A DNA stretch of 64,000 bases from Hyphomonas sp. (GTDB taxonomy: Bacteria > Pseudomonadota > Alphaproteobacteria > Caulobacterales > Hyphomonadaceae): assembly GCF_016125515.1 (NCBI RefSeq), contig NZ_WGLO01000011.1:100390-164389 (forward strand), given 5' to 3'. Every line of letters begins with the position of its first letter. Positions within the stretch are counted from its first letter, which is position 1. A model generated the notes under the pieces. It was not told where the DNA came from. It saw only the letters and a list, made by a program, of their open reading frames with translations, and did no database searches. Shown in pieces: positions 53,597-63,858 of this stretch. A program made the position numbers and the translations under genes.

Positions 53597-54496
53597 TCAT
53601 CCGCCCACCCGCCGGACGGGCAGATCGGTCTCCGTCAGGAGGCTCAGGATCGCCTCGGCCACCTGCGCTGCGTCTTCCTCGTGTGCGAGATGGCCCAGCC
53701 CGTTCAATGTCTGCGTTGTCACGCCCCGGATCCGGCGCGCTGTTTCATCTGCCACGGATGGCGGCACCGCACGGTCACAAGAACCAATGATCTGATGAAG
53801 CGGCAGACCCGCCCGTTCGAAGGGCGGCAGGATATCCGCCACGTTCCAGTTCGCCATCATCGACAATGTGCCCGCCACATGGCCGGCATTGGAAAACAGC
53901 CGCCCATAGAATTCGAGATAGTCCGGCCCCGGAGACGATCCCGTTCCTTCGATCAGGCGCGCCACCCGTGCCGGATCCCGGGCGCTCCGTGCCAGCGCGG
54001 GCGGCACAAGCGGATTGAGTGCAAGCGCCTTGGCCATGAACGGCGCGACCAGCGCGGCCGGACCACCGAAAGGTTTCAAAGCGCCGTTGATTGCGATGAC
54101 GTGATGCGGCGGAGGGTTCAGCAACGGAGCCATGGCGACCGCAATCGCCGCGCCGGCCGAATGTCCAATCACTGTGCCCGGCCGGAACTGCTGCGCGTCC
54201 AGGAGCGCGCGAAGCGCCCGGACCATGCCGGGAAGCGAAACCTCCGACCGGCCGAGGCGCGCCGTAAACCCATGCCCCGGCAGATCCATGGCCAGCACAT
54301 CGAACGACCGCGCGAGCAGCGGGAACAGTCCCTTCCAGGAATGGGTGGACGCGCCCGTGCCGTGCAGCAAAAGAACGCCCGGCCCCTTCCCTGCGCGTTG
54401 CACGTGCCATCGGTAACCTCCGGCCTCGACAAACCGGCTGCAAGCCCGGCTCGGCCAGTCCTTGCCATCGGTCTGCCAATCGAGCGCCCGTGTCAT
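53597..54496 (-). CDS. bchO: Alpha/beta hydrolase BchO
   Basis: 299-residue alpha/beta hydrolase, coded next to bchD in most clusters. The nucleophile elbow is GHSAGA with Ser113; oxyanion hole region LLHGTGASTHSW. Its reaction is not settled; roles in Mg-chelatase function and pigment metabolism are suggested. Overlaps bchD by four bases. About 100 bases without a gene separate it from the DUF3422 gene. Confidence 0.92.
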   Translation of the reverse strand: MTRALDWQTDGKDWPSRACSRFVEAGGYRWHVQRAGKGPGVLLLHGTGASTHSWKGLFPLLARSFDVLAMDLPGHGFTARLGRSEVSLPGMVRALRALLDAQQFRPGTVIGHSAGAAIAVAMAPLLNPPPHHVIAINGALKPFGGPAALVAPFMAKALALNPLVPPALARSARDPARVARLIEGTGSSPGPDYLEFYGRLFSNAGHVAGTLSMMANWNVADILPPFERAGLPLHQIIGSCDRAVPPSVADETARRIRGVTTQTLNGLGHLAHEEDAAQVAEAILSLLTETDLPVRRVGG

Positions 54497-56295
54497 GTCC
54501 GCGCCTGATCCAGCAACAGATTGCGTACGGACTGTGAAACCCGGGCCGCATCGGCAACCGGCAAAGGCCGGTAGATCGCCCCCATCTCTGTACTGATCAA
54601 TTCGGCTTGCGGACTTGGCCGCTTCGAAATGTCGAAGAAGAGAACGGGCTCCTCCAGGGCCCTCAGGCGGCGCGCCATGTCGCGGGCGTCTTCGGCCGCG
54701 CGTTCACGGCCCGGCGTTCCGTCAAGTGCGATATTGCCTTGACCGTCTGACAGGAACACGACGTGCGGCGCCTTGCGTTTCCGCCGTTCGATCTTCGCCA
54801 GCTGGGCCGCTGCCGCAATCCCTGCAGCCAGAGGCGTTCCGCCGCCACCCGGCAAGCGCGACAGCGAGCGTTTGACCCGCGTCAGCGACCGTGTCGGCGG
54901 CAGCAACAGGTCGGCGCCTTCCTTGCGGAACGCAATCAGCGCCACAGACTCCCGGCGTGCATAGCAGCCGCTGAGCAAGAGCTCGATGGCGCCCTTGGCT
55001 TCTGCGAGCCGGTTCATCGCCGAAGAGCCCGACGCATCGACGACGAATATCACCACCGCTTCGCTGCGATGGCGGAAGCGCTTCACACGGAAATCGCTCG
55101 CGCGGACGGAGATGATCGCGCCGCCGGCGGGAGCTTCCCGGATGCGCTGCCAGGGCGCGGCCGTCCGCAGTGTGGCGAGCAGATCCAACCGGCCGTCTCG
55201 GCGCGGATCTCCCGCGCGGGCGCCAATACGGCTTCCATGCCGGCGCGAATCGACCATGTCACCGGATTTGCCGGTGGGCACTTCCTGCCGGGTGCGGACT
55301 CGAATCCTTCGCGCTCGGGCGTCCCGGTCGAGCGAGACGCGCACCCGCACGGCATCGACCATCAGCTCGGTGAGATCGTCAGGTTCTGGCTGCGGCCGTT
55401 GCCTCTCGTCGTTGCCTTCGTCGCTGGCTTCCGGAGGCTCTGGAGCGGGGGGCGGGGCAGCCTCAAGCCGGATCTGGGCCCGGCTGGCAAAGACCAATTC
55501 ACAGGCCAGTGCCGCGTCGGCATCCGACATGGTCTCACGACCGGCAAGCGCCGCGATGCCGCGGGCTGCAGCAAGACAAAACGCCGGCGCCCGCATCGAG
55601 CGAATCCCAAGACGAAGCGCACTCTCGATCAAGGCTTCAACAAGTTCGTCCGGCACTTGAACGTCTGGAAGACGTATCCGGGCCGCTGCAACCAGTTCAG
55701 GCGTCAACGTTTCTTCGCGGATCCGTGCCGGCGAAACGCCATGCAGCGACAGTCCGAAGGCCAACCGGTCGCCAAGGCCTGAAGGCAAAAGTTCGCCGGG
55801 CTCGTCAGGATCGGCAAATGCGAGGGTGACAAACCGGGCGCCCGCCCGCAGCGACAGGCCGTCCCGCTCGGTCTCACATTCGCCCGTGTCAATCACGCGC
55901 GCAAGCTGAGCCGCCGCGCGCCCGGGCAAGCGCTCCGCCATCGGAACGATCAGAACGCCTTTATGTGCGCGCACAAGCAGACCCGTCTCGGCCACCGGTC
56001 GGCCGGTCGCCAGAGTTGCCGCAAGATCCAGCCCCCCCATCATCCGGTCGTCGGTGATTGAGACCGGCATCCGGTGCAAGCGCGCGTTCCCGGGCAGATA
56101 GCCAATCAGACGGTCCTGCAGAAGGCCTGCGAGTTCCGGCGCCGCACCATCGAACACGGCGCCTTTGAGCCGCTCCGGCATCAGGGCGAGCAGGGCGGCG
56201 GCAAGATCGGCCTGTCCCCAGCGCGCCGCGTCCATCCGTTCGAAAGCTTCCCGGCTGGCCTGCCGGTCCGGAGGCGGCGGCGCGGCGGAGTTCAC
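54493..56295 (-). CDS. bchD: Magnesium chelatase subunit D
   Basis: 600 residues: N-terminal AAA-like domain (degenerate), an acidic Pro-rich linker (about 280-310) and a C-terminal von Willebrand A domain with the MIDAS motif DASGS at 420-424. It forms the chelatase motor with BchI and works on BchH. Overlaps bchI and bchO by four bases each, so all three are coupled. Confidence 0.96.
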   Translation of the reverse strand: MNSAAPPPPDRQASREAFERMDAARWGQADLAAALLALMPERLKGAVFDGAAPELAGLLQDRLIGYLPGNARLHRMPVSITDDRMMGGLDLAATLATGRPVAETGLLVRAHKGVLIVPMAERLPGRAAAQLARVIDTGECETERDGLSLRAGARFVTLAFADPDEPGELLPSGLGDRLAFGLSLHGVSPARIREETLTPELVAAARIRLPDVQVPDELVEALIESALRLGIRSMRAPAFCLAAARGIAALAGRETMSDADAALACELVFASRAQIRLEAAPPPAPEPPEASDEGNDERQRPQPEPDDLTELMVDAVRVRVSLDRDARARRIRVRTRQEVPTGKSGDMVDSRRHGSRIGARAGDPRRDGRLDLLATLRTAAPWQRIREAPAGGAIISVRASDFRVKRFRHRSEAVVIFVVDASGSSAMNRLAEAKGAIELLLSGCYARRESVALIAFRKEGADLLLPPTRSLTRVKRSLSRLPGGGGTPLAAGIAAAAQLAKIERRKRKAPHVVFLSDGQGNIALDGTPGRERAAEDARDMARRLRALEEPVLFFDISKRPSPQAELISTEMGAIYRPLPVADAARVSQSVRNLLLDQART

Positions 56296-57305
56296 GAGAC
56301 GAACACCTCCGAGACGGCCCGTTCGACACGCACCCCCGCATCGGAATCGTCGAGCGGATCCTTGCGCAGCCGGTGGCGCAGCGCCAGCGGCGCCACGGAT
56401 TTCAGCGTTTCCATTGAAACCAACATCTCGCCGGAAAGTGCTGCGCGCGCCCGGGCAGCACGCATCAAGGTCAGCTCACCGCGCAACCCGTCCGCGCCAA
56501 GTGTCATGCACAGCTCGACCGCTTTCTCCAGCACGGCGTCTGGCAGGGTTACATCCCCGATACACGCGCGCGCCTCGACAACCTTCTTGCGCAGAGCCGT
56601 CGTCTTGCGCGCCCAATCCTTCAGGAACGCCGCGGGGTCGCGCTCGAATGCATCCCGCCGCCGGACAATTTCCATGCGCTCGGCAAGGTCGTGCGACGTG
56701 CGCACGTCCACACAAAGCCCGAACCGGTCGAGCAGTTGGGGACGCAGGTCCCCCTCTTCCGGGTTTCCGCTGCCAACCAGCACGAACCGTGCGGGATGGC
56801 GCACCGACAGGCCTTCGCGCTCCACGACATTTTCGCCCGAGGCGGCGACGTCCAGCAGAAGATCCACCAGATGGTCGTCGAGCAGGTTCACTTCGTCGAT
56901 GTACAGGAAGCCTCGATGCGCGCGGGCGAGAAGCCCCGGCTCGAAGCGTTTCTCGCCATTGGCCAGCGCGCGCTCCAGATCGAGCGCCCCCACGACCCTG
57001 TCTTCAGTCGCGCCCAGTGGCAGATCGACGACCGGCGCACCGATCCTTTCGCGGGCCCGCGGCGCTTTCTGGGCGCAAATGGTGCAAAGCGCCGCCGGCG
57101 CGTCCGGCGCGCAATGATAGGGGCAGCCCCTGGTAACCTCGATTTCCGGAAGCAAGGCCGCCAGAGCACGAATCGCGGTCGATTTGCCCGTTCCCCGGTC
57201 GCCCAGTGCAAGCACACCGCCGATCGCGGGCTCCACCGCGGACATGAGCAGCGCGTCCTTGAGCGACTCCTGGCCGACGATCGCGACGAAGGGAAAAATG
57301 GCCAA
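56292..57305 (-). CDS. bchI: Magnesium chelatase subunit I
   Basis: 337-residue AAA+ ATPase. Walker A GDRGTGKS at 35-42, a cysteine-rich segment [17 protein letters not shown], Walker [12 protein letters not shown] near 130-140, and sensor region [19 protein letters not shown]. First gene of the bchIDO run, behind a region with PpsR-like half-sites. Confidence 0.97.
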   Translation of the reverse strand: MAIFPFVAIVGQESLKDALLMSAVEPAIGGVLALGDRGTGKSTAIRALAALLPEIEVTRGCPYHCAPDAPAALCTICAQKAPRARERIGAPVVDLPLGATEDRVVGALDLERALANGEKRFEPGLLARAHRGFLYIDEVNLLDDHLVDLLLDVAASGENVVEREGLSVRHPARFVLVGSGNPEEGDLRPQLLDRFGLCVDVRTSHDLAERMEIVRRRDAFERDPAAFLKDWARKTTALRKKVVEARACIGDVTLPDAVLEKAVELCMTLGADGLRGELTLMRAARARAALSGEMLVSMETLKSVAPLALRHRLRKDPLDDSDAGVRVERAVSEVFVS

Positions 57306-57326
57306 AGAAGCGTCCTGTCCAGCAAG

Positions 57327-57370
57327 AGTCTACCGAAGTTGACACCAGCCTATGTCAACATTGGCCATAA
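57327..57370. promoter_or_regulatory. Paired PpsR-like half-sites upstream of bchI
   Basis: Box 1 (57327-57344) is AGT-N12-ACA; box 2 (57353-57370) starts TGTCAA but ends TAA. The inner arrangement GTTGACA-N8-TGTCAAC is a perfect inverted repeat (57338-57359), the same 8-bp pairing as at bchC and bchG. No clear -10 element fits. Confidence 0.5.
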
Positions 57371-57373
57371 GAA

Positions 57374-57403
57374 AAGCCGCCAGTGGGAATCCACTGGCGG
57401 CTT
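57374..57403 (-). terminator. Terminator after the cytochrome c gene
   Basis: Perfect 13-bp stem (AAGCCGCCAGTGG with CCACTGGCGGCTT), four-base loop. On the minus strand it lies 40 bases after the cytochrome c stop; the T-run is short. It separates this gene from the bchI promoter. Confidence 0.75.
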
Positions 57404-57442
57404 TCTTGGTCGTCCGAGGGCTCGCCGCGACGGCGCGCCGGG

Positions 57443-57997
57443 TCAGCTCGGGTCTTTGAGATAGGCAATCACGTCGGCTCGGTCCTGTGGATTGCGCAGG
57501 CCGGGGAAGGCCATGATCGTTCCCGGAATGAATGCCTGAGGCTTTTCAAGGTAGGTGAAGAGGTTCTCTTCGGTCCAGACGATGTCCTTGTTCTTGTTGG
57601 CGTCCGAGTACTTGAAGCCCTCGATCGAGCCGGTGTGACGGCCGACAATCTGGTAGAGCGAAGGCCCGACATTGTTCTTGCCTTCCTGCACCGAGTGGCA
57701 GGTCATGCATTGGGCGAACACGCGCTTGCCTTTTGCAGCATCGCCCGTGTAGGCGGCATAGCCTGTTGCGCCGTCAGCAGGTGCGGCCGCCTCGGTGGGC
57801 GCTGGGGTCTCGGCAGGCATTTCAGCCGGAGCGGCTTCCGGAGTAGCTTCCGGCGCCGCTTCGACCGGGGTTTCAGCGGCAGGTTCAGCTGCCGGCGCAG
57901 GTGCCGGCGTGGACGTCTCGGACCCTCCGCAGGCCGCGAGGACAAGCGCGAGACCGGAGGCCATCGCGAGTGAAAGACGCTTGGTGTCAAAACGCAT
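57443..57997 (-). CDS. Lipoprotein class I cytochrome c (c2/cy-like), candidate RC donor
   Basis: 184 residues. A lipoprotein signal peptide ends with the lipobox LAAC (C23), followed by a 55-residue Ala/Pro/Glu linker (24-78) and a cytochrome c2-type domain. Haem is bound at CMTCH (97-101), with M162 (TIMAFPG) as the likely sixth ligand. A long flexible tether resembles membrane-attached cytochrome cy. In this PGC no pufC is seen, so it is the best candidate for reducing the RC special pair, or for linking bc1 to an oxidase. Ribosome site TTGGAGGAACAAT. Confidence 0.9.
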   Translation of the reverse strand: MRFDTKRLSLAMASGLALVLAACGGSETSTPAPAPAAEPAAETPVEAAPEATPEAAPAEMPAETPAPTEAAAPADGATGYAAYTGDAAKGKRVFAQCMTCHSVQEGKNNVGPSLYQIVGRHTGSIEGFKYSDANKNKDIVWTEENLFTYLEKPQAFIPGTIMAFPGLRNPQDRADVIAYLKDPS

Positions 57998-58027
57998 ATT
58001 GTTCCTCCAACGGGTATTATCTTACCG

Positions 58028-58055
58028 ACTATAGGCCGATTGACCCTCGCGCCAA
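58028..58055 (-). promoter_or_regulatory. Candidate promoter of the cytochrome c gene
   Basis: Minus strand: TTGGCG (58055-58050), 16-base spacer, TATAGT (58033-58028). The ATG is about 30 bases further on, after TTGGAGGAAC. No PpsR box is visible. Confidence 0.35.
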
Positions 58056-58072
58056 GGGAAGAGACCCGCAAA

Positions 58073-58621
58073 TTAATCCAGCGAAATCCTGTCACGCCAT
58101 GCGGCTAGGTCTTCCACATGCTGTTCGACGTAGTGGCGAAGCCACGCGGCATAAACATCCGGTTCTTCCCGGATATCCAAAGCCAGATCGTCCAGCGAAA
58201 CCCAGCGCGCCGCCTGCACTTCATGCGGATTGAGCACCGGCGCCGAAGACGTGCGCCCGAAATAGAGGTGCGGGATCTCGTTCTCGACCATGTCATTGTC
58301 GAGGTAGGCGATGTAGCGGCTCTTAAACCCGAAGGTCAGCGCCGGGCTTAGGCCAACCTCTTCGTGAAGACGCCGGGACGCCGCCTCGGCGGTCGCCTCC
58401 CCCGGGCGCGGGTGGCCGCAGCAACTGTTCGCCCATTTGCCGGCCGAGTGGTACTTTCCCGCCGCGCGCTGCTGGATCAGGCATTCGCCGGCATCGTTGA
58501 ACACGAAGATCGAGAACGCCCGGTGCAGCAGCCCTTCGCGGTGGATGCGCCACTTGTCGCCGTCGCCCATCCGCTGGTCGGCTTCATCGACAAGAATGAC
58601 CTGCTCGAATTCGTCGCTCAC
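58073..58621 (-). CDS. idi: Isopentenyl-diphosphate delta-isomerase, type I
   Basis: 182-residue Nudix-fold enzyme interconverting IPP and DMAPP. Nudix-like segment GHPRPGEATAEAASRRLHEEVG (in part) near 70-90, and the catalytic cysteine region NSCCGHP near residue 66. idi is commonly in alphaproteobacterial PGCs where it raises isoprenoid supply for carotenoids and phytol. Its end is 76 bases from the cytochrome gene start. Confidence 0.95.
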   Translation of the reverse strand: MSDEFEQVILVDEADQRMGDGDKWRIHREGLLHRAFSIFVFNDAGECLIQQRAAGKYHSAGKWANSCCGHPRPGEATAEAASRRLHEEVGLSPALTFGFKSRYIAYLDNDMVENEIPHLYFGRTSSAPVLNPHEVQAARWVSLDDLALDIREEPDVYAAWLRHYVEQHVEDLAAWRDRISLD

Positions 58622-58694
58622 GCTGCAGCCCTCCAGCGCAAGAGTTAGGGCTGCCCGGCAGGCGGGTCAAACCGGGTCGTACAAGGGTGGGTGA

Positions 58695-58973
58695 TTACTC
58701 GACCGTCCAGCCGCGCGGCGTGCGCCTGGCCTGCAGGGTGACCGGGCCGTCATTCACCGCCATCGGCGTCCGGGCCGTCTGGCGCATGGCCAGATAGCGC
58801 AGCATCAGGGCCGCGGCCGCCAGCATCAGGCCGGCAAAGGCGGTCATCATGGCCACGAGACTGGCGACGAAGATCAGGACTGCGCCGATCATCACCTGGA
58901 CGAAGAAGCCAAACCCTGCGCGCAGCGACGCTAGAAGGCTGAAAGTGCGGGACGGCGGAAGTGTCTGTTCCAT
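58695..58973 (-). CDS. Small membrane protein, unknown function
   Basis: 92 residues with two hydrophobic segments (about 15-43 and 44-62). No recognised family. The composition at the ends (RRTPRGWTVE) is not informative. It is monocistronic, outside the PGC proper. Confidence 0.6.
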   Translation of the reverse strand: MEQTLPPSRTFSLLASLRAGFGFFVQVMIGAVLIFVASLVAMMTAFAGLMLAAAALMLRYLAMRQTARTPMAVNDGPVTLQARRTPRGWTVE

Positions 58974-59062
58974 GAGGCCTCTCGATGAGTGATCAAGATG
59001 GCGGCATCATGGCGGTCCGTCAACGCGGCGACCTGCACAATCAGATCACGATTTGCGGCTGA

Positions 59063-59770
59063 TCAATCCTGTCGCACCAGCAAGCCGCGCTCGGCCCGGA
59101 TCCGGGCATAGGCCGCCGTGATCGCCGCCGCCTTGGCGTGCGCGGCGTCCTCGAACTCCCGCGGCGCGCCCATCTGGACGATCCGGTCGGGGTGGTGATC
59201 GGACATCAGCTGCCGGTAGGCGGAGCGGATATCGGTGAACTCGGCATCATGGGCGACACCGAGGATATGGTAGGGATCGTCGCGCTCCGGCCCCAGATGG
59301 CTTGCGCGGATCCGGCGGAACGTGGCGCGGTCGAAGCCAAACGCGTCCGATACGTTCTGCAGGTAGTCCATCTCGGCATCGGTCACGACGCCGTCGGCGC
59401 CCGCGATCTGGAACAGGCCGTCGAGCACGCCTTCCAGCAGGCAGGGCCGGTCATGGTAACGCTTGCCGATACGGCGGGCATAGGCCTCGTAGCCCCGCAC
59501 CGTCTGGCGGGCGAGCGCAAAGACGCGGCGCACATTGTCGGCTTCTTCCGGCGGCGCACGGAAGACGCGCGAGAAGGTCATGATCTCGCTGTCGCTGACC
59601 GTGCCGTCGGCCGCGGCCATCTTGGCGCCGAGGCCAACCACGGCGGCGGTGAAGCCCACATCGTTGGGATCGGGCGCGCAGCCGTCCGCCCCGGCACTGT
59701 CGATGTCTGGCTCAGGGCCGCTGTCGAACAGGCGCCGGCCACTGTTCAGGAGAGTGGTCCACAGGCTCAT
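59063..59770 (-). CDS. DjlA-like protein with TerB and DnaJ domains
   Basis: 235 residues. A TerB-like helical domain in the middle (about 40-150, MAAADGTVSDSEI and ADGVVTDAEMDYL repeats with acidic loops) and a C-terminal J domain (about 165-235) with the HPD motif SDHHPDRI that activates Hsp70. No N-terminal membrane helix is evident, unlike E. coli DjlA. The ATG at 59770 is chosen (MSLWTTLLN). Confidence 0.85.
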   Translation of the reverse strand: MSLWTTLLNSGRRLFDSGPEPDIDSAGADGCAPDPNDVGFTAAVVGLGAKMAAADGTVSDSEIMTFSRVFRAPPEEADNVRRVFALARQTVRGYEAYARRIGKRYHDRPCLLEGVLDGLFQIAGADGVVTDAEMDYLQNVSDAFGFDRATFRRIRASHLGPERDDPYHILGVAHDAEFTDIRSAYRQLMSDHHPDRIVQMGAPREFEDAAHAKAAAITAAYARIRAERGLLVRQD

Positions 59771-59891
59771 TTTGGCAACTATAGCAGGCAAAGCGGCCCT
59801 TTGGACAGGACCGGATTCTCACACGCGCGTGAAGCAGGGCTCACGCAGGAAGGGGCGGATCAACCCGGGCATTGGGCCCGTTCCGGCGCGG

Positions 59892-60833
59892 TCAGCGCGG
59901 CCGTTCCGCGATCATGACCTTCAGGGACTGGATTTCAGCGCGCATCTCGACCAGCAGTTTCATGATCTCCACCCGCCCCGTCTCGGCCTCCTCGAGTTCT
60001 TCCTCGACCTGTTCCAGCGCGTCTTCGATCGATTCACTCGACGAGTGAGCCTCGCTCATACGGTCCTCAAGGGCCGCTTCCAGGGACATCATCTGCTCAT
60101 CAAGCGCGGCCTTCTGCTCATTGGTGAGCGCTTCCACAACCAGCGCGATGAACAGGTTCAGGATGGCGAAACTGCCCACGAAGATGAAGACGATGAAGAA
60201 AATCCAGGCATAGGGATGCCCGTCATCGGTGACGGCGCCGAGGATTTCCGACCAGCCGTCCATGGTCATCAGCTGGAACAGGGTGAGCGCCGAATCCGGC
60301 AGGGCGCCGAACATGTCATGCACCTCGGCATTGACCGTATTGCCATACATGTTGGTGGCCATGACGGCGCCGACATAGATGACGAGGATGATGACCGCGA
60401 GGATCGCGCCCATGCCGGGGATGGATTTCAGCAGCGCCTCGGTGATGCGTTTCATCATCGGCACGAAGCGCAACAGCCGCAGCACCCTCAGCACACGGAG
60501 CGCGCGCAGCACGGTGAAGGCGGACGCGCCCGGGACGAGCGAGATGGCGATCACGCTGAAGTCAAAGACGTTCCAGCCATCCCGGAAAAACTGCCAGCGG
60601 TACACATAAAGCTTCAGCGCGATTTCGGCGACGAAGAACCAGGTGATCGCATTGTCGAGGAATTCCAGCAGCGACACGACACCGGGCGTAAACGAGGCGC
60701 GATACGTGAGGATGCCGAGCACAAGCGCATTCGCGATGATCAGCGTGGTGATCGTCGTGCGCATGATCGGTCGCTCGAGGAATTTTTCGACTTCAGAAGT
60801 GCTGGTGTTCAGATCCAGCGTAGCGCGCGGCAT
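59892..60833 (-). CDS. Voltage-gated cation channel (ion transporter family)
   Basis: 313 residues with six membrane helices (about 26-45, 58-78, 88-108, 117-135, 150-172, 205-235). S4 has regularly spaced arginines (VLRALRVLRVLRLLRF). The pore loop FQLMTMDGWSEIL resembles the NaChBac filter region. A coiled C-terminal helix (about 240-310) helps tetramer assembly. Ion selectivity cannot be told. Confidence 0.88.
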   Translation of the reverse strand: MPRATLDLNTSTSEVEKFLERPIMRTTITTLIIANALVLGILTYRASFTPGVVSLLEFLDNAITWFFVAEIALKLYVYRWQFFRDGWNVFDFSVIAISLVPGASAFTVLRALRVLRVLRLLRFVPMMKRITEALLKSIPGMGAILAVIILVIYVGAVMATNMYGNTVNAEVHDMFGALPDSALTLFQLMTMDGWSEILGAVTDDGHPYAWIFFIVFIFVGSFAILNLFIALVVEALTNEQKAALDEQMMSLEAALEDRMSEAHSSSESIEDALEQVEEELEEAETGRVEIMKLLVEMRAEIQSLKVMIAERPR

Positions 60834-60908
60834 TGAAACAGTCCCCTCAGTTTGTACCCGTCGCGGGAGGGCGCTGCCCTGCCCGCCTCGTGCGGCCCGC
60901 CGGCCGCG

Positions 60909-61370
60909 CTAGTCGGCCGACGTTGTCGTGTCGGACACGATCAGCCACTCCCCGCCGATCTTGCGGAAGATCAATGTGTAGAGGCCGGATGGCGCGTCGC
61001 CGCCGCGCTCAAGGCGCCAGCGTCCGTGGACCACGGCCGCGTCCGGCGACAACACCACCACCTCATTGTCGGTCGTGTGCAGCGTGCCCATCAGCTCGCG
61101 GGACGCATAGGTGATCTTGTAGCGCTGCAGCGTCTGGTCGAAGCCGCGCGTGACATTGCCGCCTGAGGCAAAGCGAAGATGCGGCGAGCGCCAGTAGCCC
61201 TTCATGAAGCCATCAATGTCGCCGGCATTCCAGGCCGCATCCTGCGCGTCGAGAAGCGCGGTGATTGCGGCAGCTTCAGCGGCCTGGTTCTCGGGTGTCA
61301 GCGCGGCCGGCGCGGTGGCGCAGGCGGCCATCAACATCAGGGCAACGCCGGCAAGGAAGGATCGGACCAT
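60909..61370 (-). CDS. DUF4440/NTF2-like lipoprotein
   Basis: 153 residues with a signal peptide and lipobox MAAC (C17). The mature part is an NTF2-like fold (SnoaL/DUF4440 family): DAQDAAWNAGDIDGFMKGYW and ASGGNVTRG, then GRWRLERGGDAPSGLYTLIFRKIGGEWLI (in part). No enzymatic role is clear. Confidence 0.8.
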   Translation of the reverse strand: MVRSFLAGVALMLMAACATAPAALTPENQAAEAAAITALLDAQDAAWNAGDIDGFMKGYWRSPHLRFASGGNVTRGFDQTLQRYKITYASRELMGTLHTTDNEVVVLSPDAAVVHGRWRLERGGDAPSGLYTLIFRKIGGEWLIVSDTTTSAD

Positions 61371-61451
61371 GCAAATTTCTCCTACGGGCTCAGGCCGGTA
61401 GACAAACCTTGAGTCAGCCGCGCGCGCAAGCTGCAGGGCTGAACCAAACGA

Positions 61452-62390
61452 TCAGCCGGCGGGCTTGTCGTTCTCGCCGACCGCTTCCGGCCCGAGATCG
61501 AGCACCTCGGCCTCGGTCTCGTCGACCAGATCGCCCGTCAGCACTTCAGGTTCCGGTTCAATGGCCGGCACATCGTCAGATTCAGACGCTTCAACGGCGT
61601 CCGCCTTCTTGCCGAACCCGAACAGGCCGCCACGCTTTTTCTCCTCGCGGACCTCGTCGTCGGCACCTTCGTCCTCGGCAGGCTCTTCGGCCGGGCGCTG
61701 ACGGCGCCGGCCAAGCGGACCGTTCTCGTCGGCGTGCCGGTCATAGTGCATGTTGTAATATTCCCACGCCGTGTGGGTCAGCGGCTTCGGCGTCAGCTGA
61801 AGGCCATACATCCGAAGGCGTTCGACGACTTCGTCGCGCAGGTGCATGCCGGGGAAAGCCTCAGCCTTGAACCCATGCCCTTTCATCCAGTCGCGGACGT
61901 CCCAGCTGCGCACGCGGCCGATCTCGTCCGGCAGGGCGCCCTTGTGGACTTCCCAGAAATACAGCGCGGCCACGCCATTGATGGCGGCGTCCATCGCATC
62001 ATCCAGCACGGCGCCCGGCGCATTGCCCTGGGCCAGCTGGGCCCGCAGCGACAGCTTGCGCGCCTCCAGCTCCTGATAGGTCACGCCGATCACGGCAATG
62101 CCGTTGCGGTTAGCATTGATCATGGCGCTGTTGACGCCGTCGAGCTGGGGATGCCGGATCGGCAGCAGCACGTCCGGGCCGACCGCCGGATTGGCGGCGA
62201 CCTGCGACAGCTCGCTGACCATCCTGTGCAGGTTGATGCGCATTTCATGGCTGATGCCGTCCAACGCCGAAAGGCGGCCAGCGCGCGCGTCCTCGCGCAT
62301 CCGCCAGAGGTGCCAGGCCACCAGCGTCATCAGCGCAACCAGGAGGCCAAGGCCGCCTGTGAAGAACGTATAGAAGTCTGCTTCGCTCAT
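61452..62390 (-). CDS. Hypothetical membrane-anchored protein with acidic C-terminal tail
   Basis: 312 residues from the ATG at 62390. One N-terminal membrane segment (about 8-28), then an alpha-rich region (about 35-200, including EYYNMHYDRHADE) and a highly charged tail (about 220-312) rich in Glu/Asp. I do not recognise the family. The tail is probably disordered. Confidence 0.65.
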   Translation of the reverse strand: MSEADFYTFFTGGLGLLVALMTLVAWHLWRMREDARAGRLSALDGISHEMRINLHRMVSELSQVAANPAVGPDVLLPIRHPQLDGVNSAMINANRNGIAVIGVTYQELEARKLSLRAQLAQGNAPGAVLDDAMDAAINGVAALYFWEVHKGALPDEIGRVRSWDVRDWMKGHGFKAEAFPGMHLRDEVVERLRMYGLQLTPKPLTHTAWEYYNMHYDRHADENGPLGRRRQRPAEEPAEDEGADDEVREEKKRGGLFGFGKKADAVEASESDDVPAIEPEPEVLTGDLVDETEAEVLDLGPEAVGENDKPAG

Positions 62391-62461
62391 TCTGAGATCC
62401 CCCACGGCTCTGCCGTAGCAAGCAAGGTGCGCGCCAGTTCAGCAACGCGTCCGGACAAGTC

Positions 62462-63340
<879 letters not shown>

Positions 63341-63344
63341 GGGA

Positions 63345-63839
63345 TCAGTCCTTGAAAATCTTGCGCATGCCGAACGGTGGCAGGGAAAGCGGATTGTGTG
63401 TGGTCAATTCCACGTCATCGGCACCGGAATATCCAAGCGCCGCATAGAAATCGACCAGGCGTGGCTGGTCGGCACGCACGGCGAGCTGCGCCCCCACGGC
63501 GCCGGTCTCGCGGCCTTGCGCTTCGAGCGTGGCCAGGATGACGGCGCCGAAGCCCTGCTTCTGAAACTCGGGCAATACGCCGATACGTTTGACTTCCATC
63601 CAGCGCCCTGCCCTGCCCGGCCCGGGCACCGGCACCCAGCGGCCGGACCCGATGGGCAAGCCGCCGCGTATCAGCACCGCGCCGCCGCCTTTGGCGATCT
63701 GCGCGGCAACGCTCTGCGCCGTTTCCCGGAAGACGGTGGACTCCGGCGAGATACGCCCGGTCCAGATCCGGCGCGTCAGGGCCTCAACGAGAAAGCCATC
63801 CGCCGGGCTTGCCCTGCGGATGGCTGTGTCGGTCTTCAG
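63345..63839 (-). CDS. GNAT family acetyltransferase, start region broken or unusual
   Basis: The C-terminal part has the GNAT acetyl-CoA motif VLPEFQKQGFGAVILATLE and a FYAALGYSG end. The frame stays open upstream to a TAG at 63855-63857 and reads a typical GNAT start (TAIRRASPADGF near 63828-63793), but contains no ATG, GTG or TTG before 63677. Either a CTG codon (63839) is used, or the real start was lost. The TAG lies at the border of an IS-like element, so the upstream region has probably been replaced. Function would be N-acetylation of an unknown substrate. Confidence 0.6.
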   Translation of the reverse strand: MKTDTAIRRASPADGFLVEALTRRIWTGRISPESTVFRETAQSVAAQIAKGGGAVLIRGGLPIGSGRWVPVPGPGRAGRWMEVKRIGVLPEFQKQGFGAVILATLEAQGRETGAVGAQLAVRADQPRLVDFYAALGYSGADDVELTTHNPLSLPPFGMRKIFKD

Positions 63840-63858
63840 GCTTTCGGCCAGAGCCTAG

